The notes beneath the pieces are model-generated. The model was not told the origin of the DNA and searched no databases. It worked only from the letters and a program-made list of their open reading frames with translations. The position numbers and the translations under genes are program-made. Below, piece by piece: positions 9,457 through 20,445 of a stretch of 22,414 nucleotides of DNA. The number at the start of each line of letters is the position of its first letter. Position 1 is the first letter of the stretch. Source of the DNA: Rodentolepis nana. Lineage: Eukaryota > Platyhelminthes > Cestoda > Cyclophyllidea > Hymenolepididae. The stretch covers positions 1 to 22,414 of the forward strand of contig UZAE01012170.1 of the NCBI GenBank assembly GCA_900617975.1, written 5' to 3'.

Positions 9457-10624
9457 CTTAAAGGAAAGATTAAAAGATGACAATTAGATCATGAGAGGTA
9501 GTAATTTAAGTCATTAACCTACTTAATCACACGTATTATTATACCTATGATTCACTGGGCCAATATGATGACTCCCTCATCTTATTGACACATGCATCAC
9601 CCACGTACGGTCACATTTATTCCAAAACACAAGCCCCATGTCATATTAGCATTCATCCAATTACCTCCTCACCCTTATCGCTCTTTGGTATTTTAAGGAC
9701 ACAGTTAACTTAGTGGCCCATATAAAAAATTCTGAACGTGTATGAATGCATGCAGCATTAACGCAAATTGAGTGTGATATAATCGTCTATATTTATTTCC
9801 ACTGGAAGAGGTATTGCTTTATTACTCCAATCCTCAATACATTTTCGCCACTATAAAATATTGATGTAAACGCAACTGCATTAACACTAATGAAACCTTG
9901 GCGAGCTTTTAATTAAAGCAGATTCTGCATATCCTCCTTCGAGCCAGATCAAATAGCGTAAACCCTCTAATAAATGAGCTTAGGAAGCCTATTTTCCTAT
10001 TTTAATTATGCTGTGATGCGGTTGTGAGAGGATTGATTATAGATAGTAAATATTTTCATAACGCTCTAAGTGCTCAGAGTCATAGTATTGAGCAAGAGGA
10101 GCATAAATGAAAAGTATAAGCAAATGCACATTGAAAAAAATTGAGAAATTGCGTTCAAATGAAATTTATAAATTTTAAAATCTACATTGGCTCTACCTTT
10201 GGATATTAAAAATCCAACGAAATGAAAAGATTTAACTACTAGATTCTGCATTTTCCTACTCAACTTTTGAATCTTCCCACAGTTACTTCCCTGAATGTAC
10301 GTCAATGGATCACAAAATCATGACCCCAAATGCTGATCAGGGGTAAAAGGAGCCTACAACTATAGCTCAAGTCTAAATCACTGAACACATCATGCCATTG
10401 TGATTGAATTTAGAGTTTTGATAATTTTCCGATAGCAAGAAGGACTAAAACGAAGTTTATTCCTAAACTGAGAAAAAAAACAAAATAAAATTCCTCCGTG
10501 ATACAAGTTGGGACATTATTTTCAACATAATTAGCAAAGAATGCGATACTATAGAGCTAGAAAAAAACAATTAGCGACCTGTAAATAAGAATCAGGAAGT
10601 ATCGAATCGGTCAATGGCTATTAA
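9457..10624. other. Gap upstream of METTL6
   Basis: This should contain the missing first METTL6 exon and promoter. No ATG exon ending in a phase-1 donor stood out. Otherwise AT-rich; the short open frames here look random. Confidence 0.4.
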
Positions 10625-11585
10625 TCAATTGATTTCAAAAGGTACTGAATGGTGAAAGAGTAATAGGGAAATTTAATAACTTACACACTTTTGATTCCTT
10701 TTCTTCGTCATTCGATCTGTGAACAAAAGACTGTAGTAAAGTGGAGTTGAACAAATAGACTTACACTGCGTTCTCACTACCAGTCATCAATTCCGCATCA
10801 AGATCAGCATAAATATCTGAATAGCTCTGAGGTTTACGATTTTTATGATGCTCCAAATCACTGATATATTTATTTTGAACAGCCATAATTTCAACATCGT
10901 CTTTGCATGACTGATATAAACCAAGTATCTCCTTATTGACCTCGAAGAATGATGGACCGTAGGAAAATTTAGACATTAAATGCCGGGCCTCATTCTCCCA
11001 GCCTAGAATGAATAAACAGGCAGCAAAGGCTTCTGCGCAATTGAGTTTATACGGACGGCCATAATTCACAGAATTGACAGCAAGAAGATATGGAATCAAT
11101 CGACCATGATGATACTTGAGCTAATAGAGTTTTAATTATATAACATATATGTACCCTACTTTTTGAAATGGAGTATTATCCAGTTGTGCCCAAGAGCAAT
11201 CAACAACAGCTATACCACATCGAGAAGTGATCTCACGATCAACTGATGGATTAAGATACTGTGTTGCGGTCGGTGTCAAGACAATTCCATGAAATGGTTC
11301 GTGGATCTTAAGTAAACGCGTAACACCCAGTCTAACTAACTTCCGTCCACTGCAACGTTTGGGATCGCACTGTCCCAAATCCCACATAGCTGTTGGAATA
11401 GAAATATCACCAGTATCTTCAGAACTTGAGGAAGTTTCAGTTGAAGTAGAACCACTGGTACATAATTTCTGAGGAGGCGGATATTCTATTTGGTCACCTC
11501 TACTCCAGTCGCCACGTTTGTTTCTAAAGCGCCCCTTTTGCTTGCCTGAACAGTTCTGATATTTAAAGTGCTTCTTTGGAGGCAT
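10625..11585 (-). CDS. TSR3: 18S rRNA aminocarboxypropyltransferase TSR3
   Basis: Exon 1 (11585-11160) and exon 2 (11120-10765) are joined by a 39-nt intron and carry the whole conserved enzyme. Landmarks are MWDLGQCDPKRCSGRKL, VVDCSWAQLDNTPF, LIPYLLAVNSVNYGRPYKL and CAEAFAACLFILG. TSR3 transfers the aminocarboxypropyl group of S-adenosylmethionine to the hypermodified uridine of the 18S rRNA P-site loop, late in 40S maturation. The N-terminus is basic, then Ser/Thr-rich (about 44-58). The acidic tail can end at TAA (10761-10763, 263 residues) or continue through two short introns of 48 and 40 nt into exons 10716-10685 and 10644-10625 (277 residues). I favour the longer model because the donor GTAAGT sits exactly at the reading-through point. 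It diverges from NDUFAF5. Confidence 0.94.
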
Positions 11586-11852
11586 TTCCGTCTACAATCT
11601 GTAAATAAAGATAATATACGATATTGCACGAGAAAATCCACAGCCTCCAGCATTTAATAAGAGCGCTGACCATTTGGCTAATTATAACAATGTTGCAACT
11701 TTCCGATCAATGATTTAATATAATATTTGATAACTGTTGTGAAAAGCATACTATTTTATCAAGAATCTTGTTTATTTACTGATTTTGTAATGACGTTATC
11801 ACCACAAACAGCTGGTGTTTCAAGGTTGTGTGTGTACTAGCCTGGATTGATC
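11586..11852. promoter_or_regulatory. Shared divergent promoter of TSR3 and NDUFAF5
   Basis: Only 267 bp separate the two head-to-head start codons, so both promoters and 5' UTRs must lie here. It is AT-rich with no TATA box at a typical distance from either start. Bidirectional activity is inferred from spacing alone. Confidence 0.45.
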
Positions 11853-14367
11853 ATGTTACGCTGCATAGCGGATGTATTAATTAGAAATAAATCCTGTTTG
11901 TTTTCACGCTTTTCTACTGCACCTGCTCCTGTTTTCGATCGTAAAGCTAAGAGACTTCAGTGTGCGCGAGCTTCTTTAAGAGAAAATCCTACCTTATATG
12001 ATTATTTGCGTAACGAGGCTGCTTATCGACTTAGCGATCGCGTTTGTGACATCACTAGGTAGAATCCCTCTAATTTACAATTTTAATATTTGAAATGGAA
12101 CTTTTGACTATTGTATTTATATATAGGGTTTTTGATAAAGCTGTTGAACTGGGTTGTGGCAGGGGACACCTAATTCAACATCTTACTAGTGAATCTATCA
12201 AATTTATATACCAATGTGACCGTTCGCCTGAGATTCTTGTAAGGCACCTTTATCTTTTTGAAATTTTTATTTCCTCTAGAGGCAAATTGCTCCCTCACCT
12301 GATGTTGAAACACAACTAGTAAACGTAGACGAAGAATTTCTACCTTTCTCGGAAAATTCACTCAATTTAGTTCTCTCTTCTCTCTCGTAAGAATATAAGT
12401 CAGTTTCTTGTTTATCGTTATTTAGGTTGCACTGGGTTAATGATCTTCCTTCAACTCTAAAGCAGGTATTTTTATCTTCCATCGGTCCTAAACGCCATAG
12501 GTTTTGCGCTCCCTTAAACCCGACGGCTGCTTTCTTGGAGTCATTTTCACAACAGACACGCTTTTTGAATTGCGAGTTGCTCTTCAGTTAGCAGAGTTAG
12601 AGAGACTTGGTGGTTTCTATAATCATGTCAGCCCCTTCATTGAAAGCTCTAGATTTGGAGAATTGCTCAAAGAATGTGGGTATACACTTATCTCCCTGGT
12701 AAATTGTTTGCAATATGAACCTTAGTCTTTGCTGTAGGATGTTGATGAGCTTATTATTCACTACCCATCAATGTTTGAGCTTATGGACGATCTACGGGGA
12801 ATGGGAGAATCGAATGCTGCACTAAATCGACCAATTCGCTTGAATAAAGAGGTTCTTTTCGCTTCATCCTCAATATACAACGGTAATATAAATATTTAAT
12901 TTTTTATCTACATAAATAAGCATGACTCAAATTAGAACTTAACGCCGGATTTGAGCTTAATCTTCCGTTTTATCTTTAATTCTTATTATTCCAATTAGTT
13001 ATTGTAGTCGTTGTAACTGACTAGGTACGTCACTGAGCGTAAAAGATTCAGATCACCCCAGAGAAAATACTTCTTGATTAGATGAAGTTAGACTACTCTA
13101 TTGTTCAGAATTTTTTCCCAAATTCGTGTTTTTACCTCTTATTGGAATTCGCTCCGTCACCTGCGTTCATTTGGTTTTTCGTTTTATATATAGTAAAAAA
13201 TTTTTTGTCCTAAAACTAAATGTACAACAGTGTATCTAGCTTCTGAAGCCTCTGACTTTACGTGCGTTTAATTTCAACGCCTTCAAAGTGCATGCCTATT
13301 TCATTAGGCTCAAACTTTATTACTTGTAAGAGCTTCCGTGGACAGAATTCGTGTCACGGGTGCCAACCTTTCAAATAAGTAACGTGATTTCCATTTTAAT
13401 GACCCACCCGTTAGCTAATATATCCTCTTCTTGCATATATTTTCCCAATAAAGGAGCGAAGGGGAGTCACTTTGAGAATTGCACGCTTTCATTATTCTGG
13501 GTCTGAACCACATAGCATTGATAGAATAAAATTAATTTGCCTCTACAAACCGTCATATCATTGGCAAGATAGGTGTTGAAATCGTGAACCTATTTAGCTG
13601 ACTATATATTGTAGTGTTTTCTAAGCATTGGTCTTTTTAATGGCAATATTACTTAGCGTAGTACCGTCACCATTCGCACATTCTGGATGATATTACTTGT
13701 TATCTATTTAAATGAGTGCTCCAAAAGTAAGTACTAATGTAAAGCAATGTATATGCCTTAAATTTGTGTTTAAAGTTCTATCGAGCAGGATTTTGACTCC
13801 TATTCTTATTCTAACCTTACTCCTCAGTTTGGGAGGAGAGGTGTTTCTCTCAATTCATTCCAAAGGAGGACATGTCAGCTTAAGTTGGCCAGGCTTATAC
13901 ATTAGTACAAGTAGAACTTTAATGGCAGGTAGTTTTGCTCACTGCAATATTCAATGTAAGTTACTCAATCACCGAATTTAAAATCGTATCTCTTTCATGA
14001 AGTTATTTTGATTTAGTCTAAAGCTCTAAGGAAGCCAACTACTGAACCGATCTTTAGCACCGTTCCTTATTGCAGAAAAATTCAGTACACTTCGAGAGGG
14101 GGGCCTGGAGGGTGAACGCTGCATTCCAGCTACTTTCAGATTGCTCTTCTTTATCGCCTGGAAACCTGACCCATCTCAAGTGAGTTCCAGCATCAAAAGT
14201 CCTTGCTATCTTACTTAAAATCCTCTTTTACAATCACTATTCTTCGAATTCAATAGGCTAAACCTCTCCCAAGGGGCTCGGGTGAATTTTCTCTCAAGGA
14301 CATAAGCCGATTAGATGAATTAGGTGTTGAGATGGCGAAAAATCTTGGTGAAAAACGCAAGGAGTAG
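11853..14367 (+). CDS. NDUFAF5: Complex I assembly factor NDUFAF5 (arginine hydroxylase)
   Basis: Eight exons: 11853-12058, 12127-12238, 12280-12386, 12426-12465, 12501-12698, 12738-12882, 14076-14179 and 14257-14367. They total 1023 nt, giving 340 residues, close to the human 345. Phases agree at every GT-AG junction. The N-terminus (MLRCIADVLIRNK...RFSTA) looks like a mitochondrial presequence. Then come VFDRKAKR, the SAM-binding ELGCGRGHL, DEEFLPF, SSLSLHWVNDLPS, LKPDGCFLG, DTLFELR, SMFELMDDLRGMGESN and a C-terminal FIAWKPDPSQAKPLPRGSG. The family hydroxylates an arginine of NDUFS7 during complex I assembly in the matrix. Four introns are 35-41 nt, two are 68 and 77 nt, and one (12883-14075) is 1193 nt. 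I start at ATG 11853; the codon two upstream in frame is TTG. It converges with IFT56. Confidence 0.95.
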
Positions 14368-14388
14368 TCGTTTCTCTCCACTCTTTCG

Positions 14389-14401
14389 TGTGTGTGTGTG
14401 T
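14389..14401. repeat. (GT)n microsatellite
   Basis: A short GT run in the 94-bp gap between the converging stops of NDUFAF5 and IFT56. Confidence 0.7.
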
Positions 14402-14461
14402 AAATAGTACTATGTTACAGTAAAAAGCAGTATTTGAGTTTATAAAAATTTAATCAAAACG

Positions 14462-16126
14462 CTATATATTTACTGAGTTCTCGTTTGCCCATTTCTTTAT
14501 AATTCGAATAAATTGGTCAGATTCTTTGTTATTTGTGTTTCGTAGGATTTGAATGATTTCCCCAAGTATTTCTTTTGATACATTGTTAGCAACGACTGAT
14601 CGAAAAGCCCCGATGCATGCCCCACGTTTACTCTTCCAATATTCTGGGCTTGAATCTAATCTTTCCAATACGTCAAACGCTTTGGCTGCTATATAGAATT
14701 GGCTTGTTCGATAACAGTCATTTGCAATAAGATTGAGGAGGTTGAGAGAATCAACTGAAGTCTCCATTTTAAGATATAGTTCCCAAGCTGAACGCGACTC
14801 CTTATTCATAATAAAACACCTTGCTAACCAACTGATATAGACATATTCACTTCTAATCTTCTCCGACTGGATCATGAGCAGAAGTTTTTGAGCTTCTTTG
14901 TAGTCTCCCATTTCCGCTTTTGCTTGAGCAAAATTTAAGTTGAAGATATCATCATTGCTGAAATAAGCTTGAATAGAATTTAAGTAAACTATGGCATTTT
15001 CGAATTGGCGGAGAAGAAAAAAATATGATGCCATACATTGACGACCACAGATAGTGTCACATTCACTTGCAGAATTCCCAACCGATTGGAAGTGTTGTTG
15101 AGCTAACTTAAGATGATCGATCGAGCCAGTTTCTTGACCAATCAAGGTATTGATAATGGCCTTGAGAATGCATTCGTGTGGAGTAATTGGCTCAATGTCT
15201 TTTAATAATTCGTATGCAGATCCAATATCCTCCCTTCGAAGATGGTATATTACAAGATTTAGTCTGGCCTCAGGCAGAACATCTATCAAAGGTGGTAGCA
15301 CTTTTAAAGAGGCTTCTCCGTGTGTAAAAACTGATAAATTATGATTAATAAGATCCCTTGCGTAGGAAAGATTTGATGAAAATAATTCCCTAAGAGCTTT
15401 AAGTTCTTCTATCGCAGTCTTACTATTTTGAAGTCTGTAGTTGATACATGCTCTTAAATTGACAGCCATTGGACTATTGGGATAATGCTGTAGGTAGAGA
15501 TCCAATACCTCTAAAGCAACATCATAGTAGTCAAGCTTATAATAACAAAGACCGATATAAACGTTTAGAGCAATAAAATTGCGATTTTCAATCATGATTC
15601 TCTTATAAATCTCAATTGCCTCTTGATGATGACCCCGAAGAAAGTGAATTGAAGCAAGAGAGAGTTGATTTTCCAATGCATCACTTAAACGGTTGTGATA
15701 AATTAAAATATTTCTTTCATCATTCAACTTATAGGCAGTATGAAATAGCAATCTTGTCTTCAATTCGGATTGTGGCGTTTGGTTTCCTTCTTCTTGAGCT
15801 TCCTTATACATACCCATGAAAAAGTAGCAGCAAGCTAAATATAATCTAGTCTGCGATGCTAATTGAGGATCTGAGATAGTCTTCTTGTATACCTCTGCTG
15901 CACGATCGTAGTCCCCGAGATGAAAATAACAGTATCCTATCCATAGATCAATATCCTTTTCGGTTTTTTTGGAGTGGCACTCAAATTCAAGCAAAGTGAT
16001 TGCGCCAATATAATCTCCCGTTTCTATAAACTCTTCTAGTGTTGGATGGCTTTGAATTTTCCGTAAATCTTCAGAGGAATATTTATTAATCTGAGTTCTG
16101 GCTGGTCTCTTTCGTGATAATAGCAT
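14462..16126 (-). CDS. IFT56: Intraflagellar transport protein 56 (TTC26)
   Basis: A single 1665-bp exon encodes 554 residues, the same length as the human protein. Near-collinear landmarks include AITLLEFECH, DLWIGYCYFHLGDYDRA, DQLSLASIHFLRGHHQEAI (first residues differ), ALNVYIGLCYYKLDYYDVA, VLPPLIDVLPEARLNLVIY, SASECDTICGRQCMASYFF, WLARCFIMNK, AWELYLKMETS, AKAFDVLERLD and KRGACIGAF. It consists of tetratricopeptide repeats along its whole length. It is a subunit of IFT-B, carrying cargo (notably motility components) into cilia. In a flatworm, cilia occur in flame cells, sensory endings and sperm axonemes. It is intact, with ATG at 16124-16126. Unlike its neighbours it has no intron. No A-tract is visible after the stop, so a recent retrocopy is not supported. 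Confidence 0.98.
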   Translation of the reverse strand: MLLSRKRPARTQINKYSSEDLRKIQSHPTLEEFIETGDYIGAITLLEFECHSKKTEKDIDLWIGYCYFHLGDYDRAAEVYKKTISDPQLASQTRLYLACCYFFMGMYKEAQEEGNQTPQSELKTRLLFHTAYKLNDERNILIYHNRLSDALENQLSLASIHFLRGHHQEAIEIYKRIMIENRNFIALNVYIGLCYYKLDYYDVALEVLDLYLQHYPNSPMAVNLRACINYRLQNSKTAIEELKALRELFSSNLSYARDLINHNLSVFTHGEASLKVLPPLIDVLPEARLNLVIYHLRREDIGSAYELLKDIEPITPHECILKAIINTLIGQETGSIDHLKLAQQHFQSVGNSASECDTICGRQCMASYFFLLRQFENAIVYLNSIQAYFSNDDIFNLNFAQAKAEMGDYKEAQKLLLMIQSEKIRSEYVYISWLARCFIMNKESRSAWELYLKMETSVDSLNLLNLIANDCYRTSQFYIAAKAFDVLERLDSSPEYWKSKRGACIGAFRSVVANNVSKEILGEIIQILRNTNNKESDQFIRIIKKWANENSVNI

Positions 16127-17826
16127 AATTTATTCATAACGTTCAATGCGGGAATGTTTATCACCTCAATATTACTGACTCGTCTAAACAAATTTTTCTT
16201 CAATAAAATAAATCAGAAGTTAGTCCTTTGTTGCTTAATTTGTACAGCATTTTGAACTATAATTTTCACTGATTCGTTAAAATTCAAATAAATTTTCTAC
16301 TTAGTCATTTTTCAACGAAACGATGCAGTACACTAAACTAAAAACACACAACCGGCTTGTTTTACAATCAGCTAATAATTGAAAGTAAAACAGATTTTCG
16401 GATTCTGCTATTAATAAAATGACATTTTACAGAATACGTGAAAAAGAACGCATTAGATGCTACCAAAGTTAGCGCATTTTGATACCGCAATAATGATAAA
16501 ATTACTTTTATTTGGTTCATTAAATAAAATAAATAAGTCAGGTTCAAAGATCTCGCTGGCATTTACTGTAACAGTTAGGTTGTAGTGTTAAAGAAGATTA
16601 ACATATTATAAATCTATATTTGACTAATTTATTGATTTGATTATTTAAGATGTGCCAAACGCAGCAACTTTATTTTGTTCCCGCAGAAATATTGAAGTGA
16701 ATATTTTTTACAATTGCTTGATTAACTATAAGGTTCTGCAGAATAGGAAATGGATAAAAATTCAATACTATTTCCTTCACTGGTACTAAATATTTTTTCA
16801 CAAGTTAGAAATACAATTATGGACGTTTGAACATTAGAAGTTTGTCTTGTTCATTCTCTACATAAAATAGATGATTTTCAATTAATAAAAGAGCAGAACG
16901 ACTTAATGGATGAGACACCAATAAATAAACATGAAACATAATTTTCAAAATAAACTATTGCAATTTTCACAGCCATAAAAACAAATTATTTATTCTATAT
17001 TCTTCTAATGAAAATTGACGCGCATTAAAGTAATAAAGGCTAATTCAACCTCTATTAAGCATTCTGATTCCAATCTGTAGACCCATAATATTTTTCGTTG
17101 AAAACGTACTAATTTTCAAGCTTAAAAATATGATTTCCAGCTTTTAAAAGAATTGATGTGCCAAAAATTGATATTGTGATCTTTCTATGGCAATTATATT
17201 AGACCTGAATTAATGTAGTGACAATGCTATATAAGAGAAACAAATGCAAAAGATGTTATAAAATTGCCTTATTTTCTATCACTCGAACAAGATTTTAATA
17301 ATTGGAGTATGACCTAAGCTGAATTAATTTGATTAATAATCAAGATTCAATTTATAAAGGAATAATTTAAGTCAATTAATACTAGGACATGGATCTCTAT
17401 AATTGAAGGGCGATTGATAAGATTGTAGAGCTATGATATAAATCTCCTGCATGATATCTTATTCACGTATTATTGCTTTAAATTTATTCGCCGAAATATA
17501 TAAAAGTTGTCAATCATAGTTAAAACGAATATTAGAAATGGTCTAAAATAATAATTCCAACTGAAATCTTACTTTTAATTCAAAGCATTATCTAGCCCAA
17601 CAAACTCAGACCTATTACAAAACTTATATTTCAAAAATGTGGGCTCAATATAACATCAAAATAAATGTTTTAGAATGGCATTGTAGAATTTGCTTTTTGA
17701 TTTAAGTTGTTATCTTTTTCATGCTGTTTTAAATTTGTTTATATTCATTGAGATACTAATTTCTCTCTAAGTCCGCGTCTGTTATAATAGTTGCCATATT
17801 GAATTTGGGACTTGAAGGTTGCGTAG
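16127..17826. other. 1.7-kb AT-rich divergent intergenic region (IFT56-LBR)
   Basis: Both flanking genes start outward from here. It is strongly AT-rich with no credible frame, SINE copy or RNA gene. The promoters must lie at its two ends. Confidence 0.5.
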
Positions 17827-19716
17827 ATGGCAAATCCAAAGAAGTCCAAGTCATCCGTAAGTATAACATAATCTAGTTGCACGATTTATTTCAACTACCT
17901 TACTTTTAATGTTTATTTCAGCGTTCTCGCAGTACTTCGCGTGCCCGTTCTACATCTCGCGCAAGAGCTTCATCCAAGACCAGAGGAGCCACAAAATCAT
18001 CTGGACGAAAATCGGCGTCTGCAGTTTCAAGATCTAAATCTCCAATTAAGCCTACTACGCCAAGTAAGAAGACTCCTGTCAAAAAAACGAAAGATGATAG
18101 CAGCCAGAAATCAAGTAGTCCTGCTCGTCGGCGTAGCACAAGGTCGTCAGTTCGGGTGATTGAAAAAATTGAAACTTACTCCCCAAAGTAAGCTTATTTT
18201 TTGTTTCGCTAATTTGTTTGCGTTCGCTGAATTTATTAATGGCTATTCATTTAGACATGAACGTTCTTCAATTCATGAAGTTGCACCGCCATCTAGGTCG
18301 AGCTCTTACCTAAGCAGCGTCGTTAGACTTCCAGGAAGAATCGTTCGTTCTGTGTTTTCTAGTGGAACTATCTGCTTTGTTGCCGCATTTCTCATTCCTC
18401 TCTTTGTCTATTGGTGTATTTTTCTCGCTCTGTCTCCGATAAGTGAGAAAAGCTTTACCAAAACTACTTCTCAATTCGGAAAATCGTTAGCATTTGTGAG
18501 TGCAGCTTTACCCTGCGATCCAAAATATGTTAATTTTCCTGTGCTTCTCGGTGTGGCAGCTTTTACACGTCTAACTATTCTATTGCATGCCATTATTCCA
18601 CTGGGGAAAACTACTACTATAATTGCCGACGGCCAACGTTTACATCATAAATCTAATGGTATCGTGGTTGTTTTAGTTTATGTTGTCTCCTTGGCCCTTT
18701 ACCATTGTAAAATTGCCGACTTAGTCGATGGGGCTCGTTTAGAAGTTCTACCGAATTACCTTCCAACAATATTTTTGGCTGCTGTTTGTGAAGCTTTTGC
18801 GTACACAGTTCACGTATTCCTGAATGAATACTTTTATCGGTCTAATTCTCTTACTGTGCATTCTAGTAAGTTTTTCTCATTTGAGTTGTTTATTCATTCT
18901 TATTAATTACTTTACTAGTGTTTTGTGTTCTTTGTAGGGTGCTTTTTTGTCGACTTCTACACTGGACGTGAAACTCGACCAACACCTTTTGGAGTCGACA
19001 TTAAAGTTCTTTCACAGTACATTTGTTTCATCGGAGGTTTTGTTCTTCAAGTTTCATTCGCTCTTCGTCAATATGGCGAACATGCTTCACTTAGTCTTGG
19101 ATTAATGATTCTTATTCTCCTCCACTGCATTGCTCTTATTGATTTCTTCATTTATGAGCCCACGTCTTTACATCGGCATGATGTTCTCCGTTATGGTTGT
19201 GGTTTAAGATGGTTCCAGAGCAAGTTCATTATCCGTCCTCTTTTGGGAAGCCTTGGCGTTTTTTATCTGGCTCAGAACTACCATGTCGCTTATCCCTCAC
19301 TGGATCCTTTGCCCGACTATACTCTTCCTGCTCTAGGTTCACTTTTCTTTATTCTTGGTCTTTTTATCCGTCGTAGGGCTATTAACCAAAGGTTTGTATT
19401 CCGTTGTGATTCACAGCATCCAAGTCTTGAGGGTGTAAGCACATTTAGAGCAGAGTCTGGAAAACGAATTCTTTCTGGTGGTTGGTGGGGCTTTGTTCGT
19501 CATCCGGATTACCTTGGTGAAGTTCTGCTCACTGTGGGTCTTGCTTTACCAACAGGTTTCAGTAGTTTTGCTCCTTGGATTGTTCCAGTATTTGTATTTT
19601 TGGACGTCATCTTGCGCATTCGTTGGGATGAGCAAGTGTGTTCGGAGAAGTACGATTCGGCATGGAAAAAGTATACTGCTGCCGTTCCCTGTCGTCTTAT
19701 TCGCGGGGTATATTAG
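17827..19716 (+). CDS. LBR: Lamin B receptor-like protein, degenerate sterol reductase domain
   Basis: Exons 17827-17856, 17922-18187, 18255-18865 and 18938-19716 (introns 65, 67 and 72 nt) give 561 residues with consistent phases. Residues about 11-98 are a basic Ser/Arg-rich nucleoplasmic segment (RSRSTSRARSTSRARAS, KSPIKPTTPSKKTP, ARRRSTRSS). A multi-pass C14/delta-14 sterol reductase-type domain follows (about 120-561), with the signature SGGWWGFVRHPDYLGE (482-497) and an end like the family's KYG..W..Y...VP.R. LBR anchors lamina and chromatin at the inner nuclear membrane. No Tudor domain precedes the RS segment; human LBR has one. Asp493 replaces the family Asn (human N547) and Trp532 replaces the Arg of the RDE motif, so reductase activity is doubtful. 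Without the RS segment this would be called a TM7SF2/DHCR7-type reductase. Confidence 0.88.
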
Positions 19717-20268
19717 GTTGGAGCCAGGAGCACCAATCTTTTGGCTTTTGTATATTTTATTGTAAACTATTATAAATGGATTTCTCCTTTTATTCCGTCC
19801 CTAGGTGTCAATTTGTTCGTGTGTTTTTATGTATTCCTTAATGAACTTCCTCTTCACTTGATGTAAATGCCTTCCTGTTTTTTTTGAAGTGTACATTTGG
19901 CAATTCCGTATATGTCTTTAGCAGCTTTTTATATTTATTAATACTAATACAATATTTGTTTCAATGTGCTATCTGTTTTATTGGGGTTGGTATTAAAAAT
20001 CCGATGTCGTGGGTGCCTAATTACACAAGTTAATTTTGGGCAAAAGGAGGTTTGAAAGCTCGAGGCTCTTATCAGAGCGACCCTGAGGCACTACATGCGT
20101 GGATGAAGTGTTATACGAGGTAATCTTAACGGGGCTGGTCGTTATTTCTATGAGCCTAAAGAAAATTTTACGAGTAATTTTTAACTGCAGATGGCACATA
20201 AGTGACTCAAGACTGAACATTGGTATCCCCTAGCACAAATTTGCGTGAGAAATTAGCTGTCACACCAA
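19717..20268. other. LBR 3' flank, nothing identified
   Basis: No gene is supported. A GC-richer stretch at about 20030-20160 may be part of an older repeat. Confidence 0.4.
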
Positions 20269-20445
20269 CGTATGGAGTACAAATTATGGCGAACTGTCTC
20301 AAAGCTTGGGTATTGACTACAACTAGGACTAGGCTACTTCGCAGGTGCTAGTTATTTGCTGAGAGGGATCAGCACCCACGATTGCAACTTCCAAACAGTT
20401 CGAGTGCTCATGCGATTTCTTTGTTTCAGCCTTGGTTGCACTGTG
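20269..20445 (+). repeat. Dispersed repeat family B, copy 1
   Basis: This aligns by eye with the reverse complement of about 21398-21583. Shared blocks in order: TATGGAGT, AAAGCTT, ATTGA, AACT, GG, CTAC, TGAGAG, GCAC.CACGA, TCCAAA, GTTCGA.TGC.CATGCGATTT and TTTCAG. The GTTCGA-TGC block is close to a Pol III B box. Family unknown. Confidence 0.45.

Noticed and set aside
10066..10305. 79-residue minus-strand frame with hydrophobic end
   Set aside because: It opens at a non-ATG codon, has AT-rich composition and no homology; it does not join METTL6 in phase.
13712..13981. 89-residue open frame with a hydrophobic segment inside the large NDUFAF5 intron
   Set aside because: NDUFAF5 splices cleanly across it, a GTAAGT follows its fifth codon and I see no family similarity. 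Chance frame or, at most, a nested gene without support.
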